From contig SKVX01000108.1 in the NCBI GenBank assembly GCA_007129225.1, positions 1 through 5,341 of the forward strand: DNA of 5,341 nt, written 5' to 3'. The notes under the pieces were generated by a model. That model was given only the letters and a program-made list of their open reading frames with translations, was not told the DNA's origin and ran no database searches. Positions 1 to 5,341 of the stretch are shown in pieces. Source of the stretch: Halomonas sp. (GTDB taxonomy: Bacteria; Pseudomonadota; Gammaproteobacteria; Pseudomonadales; Halomonadaceae). Every line of letters starts with the position of its first letter. The first letter of the stretch is position 1. Made by a program: the position numbers and the translations under genes.

Positions 1-1
1 A

Positions 2-78
<77 letters not shown>

Positions 79-94
79 ACATTCCAGGTCGGCG

Positions 95-123
95 ATTGTA
101 GGTGCCTGATGCACTTGAGTCAA
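95..123 (-). promoter_or_regulatory. Sigma70 promoter of initiator tRNA-fMet
   Basis: The minus strand has -35 TTGACT (123-118), a 17-nt spacer (117-101), and -10 TACAAT (100-95), each one base from consensus at ideal spacing. The bases after the -10 are CGCCGACC, a GC-rich discriminator of the kind linked to growth-rate and ppGpp control of stable RNA genes. The expected start near 88 leaves only about 10 nt before the tRNA 5' end. In E. coli the matching metY promoter also drives rimP-nusA-infB; the same is expected here but lies outside the window. Confidence 0.85.
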
Positions 124-137
124 GCCGCATTGGCGCT

Positions 138-158
138 TACAACCATTTTGCTACAACC
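138..158. repeat. Short direct repeat upstream of the tRNA-fMet promoter
   Basis: The + strand word TACAACC occurs at 138-144 and 152-158, a 14-nt period, 15-35 nt upstream of the -35 element. This is close to where activator or UP-element contacts are found at stable RNA promoters, but the spacing is not a helical turn and the match is only 7 nt. No function can be assigned. Confidence 0.3.
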
Positions 159-188
159 TTCCTGGTGCCAATCCTGCTTCTGTCGTCT

Positions 189-215
189 CGTGATCCCCTG
201 CTTACCCGGATCACG
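189..215 (-). other. Hairpin downstream of tRNA-Leu
   Basis: The minus strand contains CGTGATCC, an 11-nt loop GGGTAAGCAGG, and GGATCACG: a perfect 8-bp inverted repeat beginning 10 nt past the CCA end of tRNA-Leu. No T run follows (GAGACGACAG), so it is not a standard intrinsic terminator. It may mark the 3' end of the precursor, assist processing, or stop transcription with Rho. Confidence 0.5.
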
Positions 216-225
216 GCGTTTCAGA

Positions 226-312
226 TGGTGCCGAAGGCGGGACTTGAACCCGCACGACCTTACGGTCACTACCCCCTCAAGATAGCGTGTCTACCAATTC
301 CACCACTTCGGC
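226..312 (-). tRNA. leuU: tRNA-Leu (anticodon GAG)
   Basis: This 87-nt class II tRNA gene has CCA encoded. The acceptor stem GCCGAAG pairs fully with CTTCGGC, followed by discriminator A and CCA. The D region GTGGTGGAATTGGTAGACAC is typical of leucine tRNAs. The anticodon stem CTATC/GGTAG, with one T:G pair, encloses the loop TTGAGGG, giving anticodon GAG, which reads CUC and CUU. A long variable arm (GTGACCGTAAGGTCGT region) and a T arm with GGTTCAAGTCC follow. It is the positional counterpart of E. coli leuU after secG. It can be transcribed from the secG operon, from the promoter inside secG, or both. Confidence 0.97.
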
Positions 313-337
313 TTTCTTGATGACTGGAGCCTCAACC

Positions 338-694
338 TTAGTCGTTGCTTTCTTCCAGCACTGGCGCGGTATTATCCACGTCACGAGCACCGTCGTCAAG
401 GGTTGGGACACCGTTCCGCTGCTCGATCAGACGGGCATCGGGAATGCCGACTTCCGGCGCCTGGGCCTGGGTGGCGTACCAGGCCAGAGTCAGCGACGTG
501 GCGAAAAAGGTAAACGCCAGCACGGCCGTGGCACGGGACAGGAAGCCGCCGCTACCCCGCGAGCCGAATACGGTCTGGGAGGCACCGCCACCGAAGGCGG
601 CACCGGCTTCGGCGCCCTTGCCCTGCTGCAGCAGGATAAGGACGACCAGGGTGATGGCGATCACCACATGGATCAAGAGAATGGCAACTTGCAT
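338..694 (-). CDS. secG: Protein translocase subunit SecG
   Basis: SecG is the small auxiliary subunit of the SecYEG inner-membrane channel; it stimulates SecA-driven preprotein translocation. The 118-residue product (E. coli 110) has the family plan: a first hydrophobic helix at about 2-22, a conserved Gly-rich loop QQGKGAEAGAAFGGG (23-37) running to SQTVFGSRG (39-47), a second helix at about 52-75 after FLSRAT, and a variable acidic C-terminal tail ending VLEESND. The start is 4 nt after tpiA, with the binding site overlapping tpiA's end. The last 20 or so codons also contain a strong sigma70-like promoter facing tRNA-Leu. There the codons include CTT, GGT, GCT, CGT, GAT and AAT, less GC-rich at third positions than most of the window's coding sequence. 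tRNA-Leu begins 25 nt after the TAA stop. Confidence 0.97.
   Translation of the reverse strand: MQVAILLIHVVIAITLVVLILLQQGKGAEAGAAFGGGASQTVFGSRGSGGFLSRATAVLAFTFFATSLTLAWYATQAQAPEVGIPDARLIEQRNGVPTLDDGARDVDNTAPVLEESND
371..399 (-). promoter_or_regulatory. Sigma70-type promoter inside secG driving tRNA-Leu
   Basis: The minus strand has -35 TTGACG (399-394), a spacer of exactly 17 nt, and -10 GATAAT (376-371); each hexamer differs from consensus at one base. A GC-rich stretch ACCGCGCC follows the -10, the type of discriminator found at stringently controlled stable-RNA promoters. The expected start near 364 leaves a leader of about 52 nt, containing the secG stop, before tRNA-Leu at 312. The -10 is exactly the Asp107-Asn108 codon pair of secG. 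The motif match is seen directly; activity is inferred. Confidence 0.6.
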
Positions 695-698
695 GGAT

Positions 699-1448
699 TC
701 AACCTGCTGACTGACAAATGGCTAGAAAATCGTCGACCTTGAGCGAAGCACCGCCCACAAGGCCGCCGTCGATGTCCGGCTGGGCCAGCAGCTCAGCCGC
801 GTTGTTCGCGTTCATGCTGCCGCCGTAAAGCAATCGCATCCCCGCGGCCAGCTCGCGGTCGAAGCTGGCCTGATACTGGCGAATCCCGGCCATGACCTCC
901 TGGGCCTGTCCGGGTGTCGCCGTGCGTCCGGTACCGATCGCCCAGACCGGCTCGTAGGCGATGACCACCCGAGGGCGCTGCTCGGGCTCCAGGCGCGCCA
1001 TCACGTAGCCCACCTGGCCAAGCACCACATCCATGGTGCGACCCGCATCCCGCTCTTCCAGGCTCTCACCCACGCACAGGATAGGCGTAATGTCGACGCT
1101 TAGCGCCGCCAGCAGCCGATCGTGCACGGCTTCGTCGTTCTCGCGATAGAGCTGACGACGCTCGGAGTGCCCCACCAGCGCATACTTCACGCCGAACTCC
1201 CGGAGCATCTGGCCGCTCACCTCACCCGTGCGAGCACCGGAATGCAACGGGTTGAGCGTCTGGGCACCCAGTTCGAGCGAAGTATCGGCAAAGGCCCGCT
1301 GCGCCATGTCCAGATAGGGGAAGGGCGGCAGTATGACCACATCCAGAGACGCCGGAAGCACGGTACGGGGAAAGGCACGACCGAAATCCTCGACCAGAGA
1401 GGCCGAACCGTTCATCTTCCAGTTCCCGGCGATCAGCGGCGTTCGCAT
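699..1448 (-). CDS. tpiA: Triosephosphate isomerase
   Basis: TpiA interconverts dihydroxyacetone phosphate and glyceraldehyde-3-phosphate in glycolysis and gluconeogenesis, as a cytosolic homodimeric TIM barrel. The 249 residues match the usual family length (about 250). Catalytic residues are present: N9 and K11 in AGNWKMN, H94 in VGHSERR, and E166 in AYEPVWAIGTG, which also begins the mobile loop 6. The phosphate-binding YGGSMN (208-213) and GGLVGGASL (228-236) are intact. The ATG at 1446-1448 has a strong Shine-Dalgarno AGAGGA (1455-1460) 6 nt upstream, better than the other sites in the cluster. This suggests efficient translation independent of glmM. Its position between glmM and secG differs from E. 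coli, where tpiA lies elsewhere. secG begins 4 nt after the stop. Confidence 0.98.
   Translation of the reverse strand: MRTPLIAGNWKMNGSASLVEDFGRAFPRTVLPASLDVVILPPFPYLDMAQRAFADTSLELGAQTLNPLHSGARTGEVSGQMLREFGVKYALVGHSERRQLYRENDEAVHDRLLAALSVDITPILCVGESLEERDAGRTMDVVLGQVGYVMARLEPEQRPRVVIAYEPVWAIGTGRTATPGQAQEVMAGIRQYQASFDRELAAGMRLLYGGSMNANNAAELLAQPDIDGGLVGGASLKVDDFLAICQSAG
703..710 (-). promoter_or_regulatory. secG ribosome binding site inside the end of tpiA
   Basis: The minus strand reads TCAGCAGG here, with AGG at 705-703 placed 8 nt before the secG ATG (694-692). It lies within the last tpiA sense codons (Ser-Ala-Gly) and is followed at once by the TGA stop. Ribosomes finishing tpiA must cross it, so translational coupling of secG to tpiA is likely (inference). 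Confidence 0.5.
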
Positions 1449-1478
1449 GCTGCGTCCTCTTTCAAAGTGGTGCGAAAT

Positions 1479-1505
1479 GGTATAGGAGGCGTCGTGTCAA
1501 GACAA
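1479..1505 (-). promoter_or_regulatory. Possible weak promoter upstream of tpiA
   Basis: The 73-nt glmM-tpiA gap contains a perfect -35-like TTGACA (1500-1495) and a -10-like TATACC (1484-1479), but they are only 10 nt apart, too close to act together. The alternative -35 TTGTCT (1505-1500) has a 15-nt spacer, which is short. No good -10 lies 16-18 nt after TTGACA. The TTGACA overlaps a small inverted repeat, TGTC-TT-GACA. A tpiA promoter is plausible because the gap is the largest within the glmM-tpiA-secG stretch, but the geometry is poor. Confidence 0.3.
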
Positions 1506-1521
1506 CCATCCGACGCGTTCG

Positions 1522-2871
1522 TCAGCCCAACTGCTGCTCCACGTCGGCGGCCAGGCGTCGGGCCATGCCCTCCACATCGAGATGCGCACGTCCTTCGACC
1601 ATCACGCGAATCAACGGCTCTGTGCCCGAAGGACGCAGCAGTACGCGGCCCTCCTCGCCCAGTTCCGACTCCATGGCGGCCACCGCATCCTTGACCGCAG
1701 AGCTAGCCATCAGGACCTTGGCGTCGCTGCCCGGCGTCAGGCGCACATTCACCAGCACCTGGGGCACCTTCTCCAGACCCGACAGCAGGCTCTTCAGGGA
1801 CCTGCCCTCGGAGACCATGATCGCCAGCACCTGCAATGCCGACACGATACCATCCCCAGTACTCTGCACGTCGGCACAGACGATATGGCCGGACGACTCG
1901 CCGCCCAGCTGCCAGCCGTTGGCCACCAGGCGCTCCACCACGTAGCGGTCGCCCACCTTGGCACGCTCGAAGGGGACCCCCATCGCTTCCAGCGCCATGG
2001 CAAGGCCGAAATTGGTCATCAGGGTGCCCACTACGCCACCGCCGAGCTGCCCCCGCTCATGCCGGTCCCTGGCGATCAGGTAGAGGATGTCGTCGCCATC
2101 GATCTCGCGCCCATCGGCATCGACCATCAGCACCCTGTCGCCATCGCCATCGAAGGCGACACCCAGGTCGGCACCCTGCTGGATCACCGCGGCGCGCAAC
2201 GCGGCGGGGAAGGTGGAACCCACGTCGCGGTTGATATTGAGGCCATCGGGGCTTGCACCGATCAGGCTGATCTCGGCCCCCAGTTCACGGAAGACGCTGG
2301 GAGCGATGTGGTAGGTCGCCCCATGGGCGCAGTCCAGCACGATCTTCAGCCCATGCAGACTGACCCGGTTGGGTATGGTCGACTTGCAGAACTCGATGTA
2401 GCGGCCGGCGGCATCGTCGATTCGCACGGCCTTGCCCAGACGATCGGCAACCACGGTGGTGAGCGGCTCGTCGAGCATCGCCTCGATGCGCTCCTCGATC
2501 TCGTCGGCCAGCTTGGTGCCATCGGTGGAGAAGAACTTGATGCCGTTGTCGGCAAAGGGATTATGCGACGCCGAGATCACGATACCGGCATCCGCGCGAA
2601 AGGTCCGCGTCAGATAGGCGATCCCCGGCGTCGGCATCGGGCCCAGCAAGGCCACGTCGACACCGGCTGCCGAAAGACCCGCCTCTAGTGCCGACTCGAA
2701 CATGTAGCCAGAGATGCGGGTGTCCTTGCCGATCAGCACGCGAACACGCTCCTTGTCCCGGGCCAACACCCGTCCCATGGCCCAGCCCAGCTTCAGCATG
2801 AAGTCGGCCGTTATCGGATACTCGCCTACCGTGCCCCGAATTCCGTCGGTACCGAAATAGCGTCTAGTCAT
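1522..2871 (-). CDS. glmM: Phosphoglucosamine mutase
   Basis: GlmM interconverts glucosamine-6-phosphate and glucosamine-1-phosphate in the cytosol, the step before GlmU makes UDP-GlcNAc for peptidoglycan and lipid A. The 449-residue product is close to the usual family length (about 445). It starts with the typical YFGTDGIRG (5-13). The active-site loop ISASHNP places the phosphorylated serine at S102, the metal-binding loop DGDGDR is at 241-246, the sugar-binding GGESSGH at 323-329, and the C-terminal phosphate-binding loop RPSGTEPLIRVMVE at 413-426. The serine and DGDGDR context is that of GlmM rather than of phosphomannomutase, to which it is related. The ATG overlaps the end of folP by 8 nt (ATGACTAG), and a GGAAGG element lies about 8 nt upstream inside folP, which suggests translational coupling. 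All key residues are present. Confidence 0.98.
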   Translation of the reverse strand: MTRRYFGTDGIRGTVGEYPITADFMLKLGWAMGRVLARDKERVRVLIGKDTRISGYMFESALEAGLSAAGVDVALLGPMPTPGIAYLTRTFRADAGIVISASHNPFADNGIKFFSTDGTKLADEIEERIEAMLDEPLTTVVADRLGKAVRIDDAAGRYIEFCKSTIPNRVSLHGLKIVLDCAHGATYHIAPSVFRELGAEISLIGASPDGLNINRDVGSTFPAALRAAVIQQGADLGVAFDGDGDRVLMVDADGREIDGDDILYLIARDRHERGQLGGGVVGTLMTNFGLAMALEAMGVPFERAKVGDRYVVERLVANGWQLGGESSGHIVCADVQSTGDGIVSALQVLAIMVSEGRSLKSLLSGLEKVPQVLVNVRLTPGSDAKVLMASSAVKDAVAAMESELGEEGRVLLRPSGTEPLIRVMVEGRAHLDVEGMARRLAADVEQQLG

Positions 2872-3730
2872 GCTCGCAGCCTTCCCTAAGCACGGCCCAT
2901 GTCATGTTAACCGCATCCAGGACCGGGCCTACATCATGGACACGCAGAATGCTTGCGCCGCGCTCGACGGCCAGTGACGCCAGCGCCAGGCCACCAGGCA
3001 GTCGCTCCTCGACCGGCCGGCCAAGCACCTTGCCGATCATGCTCTTGCGCGACATTCCCACCAGCAGCGGAAGCCCCAGAGTCGCCAGGCCCTCCATTCG
3101 ATTGAGCAGCCGCAGGTTGTGCTCGACGCTCTTGCCGAAGCCAAATCCCGGATCGATCAGCAGGCGCTCACGGCGCAGCCCGGCGGCTTCGCAAGCGACA
3201 ATTCGTGACTCCAGGAAATCACTGACCGACTCCTCCACCGGCACATCATAGCGAGGGGCGTGCTGCATGTCTCGCGGCTCGCCCTGCATGTGCATCAGGC
3301 AGACCGGCAGGCCGGTACCCAGCGCCGCCTCCAGCGCGCCCTCCCGCTGCAGGGCACGCACATCGTTGATCATCCCCACACCCATTGCGGCGGCTTCCCG
3401 CATCACCACGGGGCTGCTGGTATCCACCGACACCAGCGCATCGAGTTCGCGGACCAGTCGCTCGACCACGGGCATCACCCGGTCCAGCTCCTGCTGGGTG
3501 GAGACATCCCGGGAGCCAGGCCGGGTGGATTCACCACCCACATCGATGATAGCCGCCCCCTCGGCAAGCATGCCCTCGGCATGCCGCACGGCATCATCGA
3601 TGACGGTATGCCGGCCGCCGTCGGAGAAGGAGTCGGGAGTGACGTTGAGAATTCCCATGACGCGAGGGTAGGAGAGGTCGAGGCGATGACGCCCGCAGGG
3701 CAGCCAGGTCGGTGAAGCGGTTTCCATCAT
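2864..3730 (-). CDS. folP: Dihydropteroate synthase
   Basis: FolP condenses 6-hydroxymethyl-7,8-dihydropterin diphosphate with p-aminobenzoate to give 7,8-dihydropteroate in cytosolic folate synthesis; it is the sulfonamide target. With the chosen start the protein has 288 residues (E. coli 282). Motifs in order: MGILNVTPDSFSDGG (N29), GGESTRPGS (65-73, T69/R70), SVDT (D103), INDV (N122), DPGFGFGK (193-200), MSRKS (K229) and RVHD (R263, H265). F35 and P71, equivalent to E. coli F28 and P64, are wild type, and there is no insertion next to F35 of the kind seen in sul genes, so this looks like the sensitive housekeeping enzyme. I chose the ATG at 3728-3730 because AGGA lies 8 nt upstream and it gives the family N-terminus; the next ATG (3725-3727) would remove one residue. 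The frame stays open back to a TTG at 3781, which lies in a hairpin and would add 17 non-conserved residues. The stop overlaps glmM. Confidence 0.96.
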   Translation of the reverse strand: MMETASPTWLPCGRHRLDLSYPRVMGILNVTPDSFSDGGRHTVIDDAVRHAEGMLAEGAAIIDVGGESTRPGSRDVSTQQELDRVMPVVERLVRELDALVSVDTSSPVVMREAAAMGVGMINDVRALQREGALEAALGTGLPVCLMHMQGEPRDMQHAPRYDVPVEESVSDFLESRIVACEAAGLRRERLLIDPGFGFGKSVEHNLRLLNRMEGLATLGLPLLVGMSRKSMIGKVLGRPVEERLPGGLALASLAVERGASILRVHDVGPVLDAVNMTWAVLREGCEHD

Positions 3731-3738
3731 GCAGTCGG

Positions 3739-3742
3739 TCCT
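3739..3742 (-). promoter_or_regulatory. Ribosome binding site deciding the folP start
   Basis: Minus-strand AGGA sits 8 nt before the first of two adjacent ATG codons (3728-3730 and 3725-3727). This spacing favours the first ATG over the second (11 nt) and over the upstream TTG at 3781, which has no comparable site and lies inside the intergenic hairpins. Confidence 0.55.
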
Positions 3743-3765
3743 GTGGCGGCATGCTGACAAAACGG

Positions 3766-3781
3766 TTGCCCCGCACGGCAA
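3766..3781 (-). other. Second small hairpin abutting the ftsH-folP hairpin
   Basis: Directly downstream of the GC-rich hairpin, the minus strand reads TTGCC, loop GTGCGG, GGCAA: a 5-bp perfect stem. Three nucleotides later comes a run of four T (3762-3759). The two stems abut without a gap and together fill 37 of the 90 nt between ftsH and folP. Function is unknown; a composite weak terminator or an mRNA-stability element is possible. Confidence 0.35.
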
Positions 3782-3802
3782 AGGCGCCCCTGAGGGGCGC
3801 CT
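3782..3802 (-). terminator. GC-rich hairpin after ftsH; weak terminator or attenuator
   Basis: On the minus strand AGGCGCCCC, a 3-nt loop TCA, and GGGGCGCCT form a perfect 9-bp, very GC-rich stem. It begins 18 nt beyond the ftsH stop. Only a short T run follows (TTT counting the last stem base), so it falls short of a classical intrinsic terminator. With no convincing promoter between it and folP, partial termination or RNA-end stabilisation that lowers folP-glmM expression relative to ftsH is more plausible than a full stop. Confidence 0.45.
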
Positions 3803-3820
3803 GCCTGCGATGGGTCGATA

Positions 3821-5341
<1,521 letters not shown>

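Noticed and set aside
102..320. + strand 72-codon frame across the tRNA spacer
   Set aside because: It crosses the complement of tRNA-Leu and the tRNA-fMet promoter; the ending is simply translated antisense tRNA.
287..742. + strand frames overlapping secG and tRNA-Leu
   Set aside because: They are antisense to secG, a tRNA and the end of tpiA; no conserved product and no persuasive ribosome binding site.
1582..2688. Long + strand open frame (368 codons) opposite glmM
   Set aside because: It is fully antisense to an intact, motif-complete glmM, has His/Gln/Arg/Gly-rich composition typical of antisense frames in GC-rich DNA, and shows no recognisable domain.
2864..3730. Acquired sulfonamide-resistance type DHPS
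   Set aside because: The NVTPDSFSDGG loop has no insertion, the resistance-linked Phe and Pro positions are wild type, and the gene sits in its ancestral locus.
3731..3781. N-terminal extension of FolP from a TTG at 3781
   Set aside because: It starts in the intergenic hairpins, adds 17 residues absent from the family, and has a worse start context than the ATG at 3730.

Overview
The window is a chromosomal housekeeping locus from a GC-rich gammaproteobacterium. Every gene I can support lies on the minus strand. Read in the direction of transcription, from high to low coordinates, the order is ftsH (5' end outside the window), folP, glmM, tpiA, secG, tRNA-Leu(GAG), initiator tRNA-fMet(CAU). 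This is the ftsH-folP-glmM-secG-leuU...metY arrangement known from E. coli, with tpiA inserted between glmM and secG as in several non-enteric gammaproteobacteria. The protein sequences and the strongly acidic FtsH tail fit Halomonadaceae (Halomonas or a close relative). That placement is an inference from memory, not a search result.

Layout. Positions 3821-5341 hold the C-terminal three quarters of the membrane AAA+ protease FtsH, ending in an unusual Gly/Ser/Asp/Glu tail. Positions 3731-3820 are a 90-nt gap with two abutting hairpins. folP (2864-3730, start revised) overlaps glmM (1522-2871) by 8 nt. A 73-nt gap with promoter-like fragments separates glmM from tpiA (699-1448). secG (338-694) starts 4 nt after the tpiA stop. 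A well-formed sigma70 promoter lies inside the last codons of secG and points at tRNA-Leu (226-312). A spacer with one hairpin follows, then a strong sigma70 promoter (95-123) directly in front of initiator tRNA-fMet (2-78). rimP-nusA-infB would be expected beyond position 1, but this cannot be seen.

How the genes fit together. GlmM makes glucosamine-1-phosphate for UDP-GlcNAc, which feeds peptidoglycan and lipid A. In E. coli FtsH degrades LpxC, the committed lipid A enzyme, and also unassembled SecY, the partner of SecG. FolP makes the folate precursor whose 10-formyl derivative is used to formylate the initiator Met-tRNA encoded at the end of the window. TpiA is central glycolysis. These links are established for the families; any regulatory meaning of the clustering is inference.

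I found no mobile element, CRISPR array, defence gene or undescribed system. The points most worth checking are the promoter embedded in secG, the U1:U72 form of the initiator tRNA, and the repeat-bearing FtsH tail.
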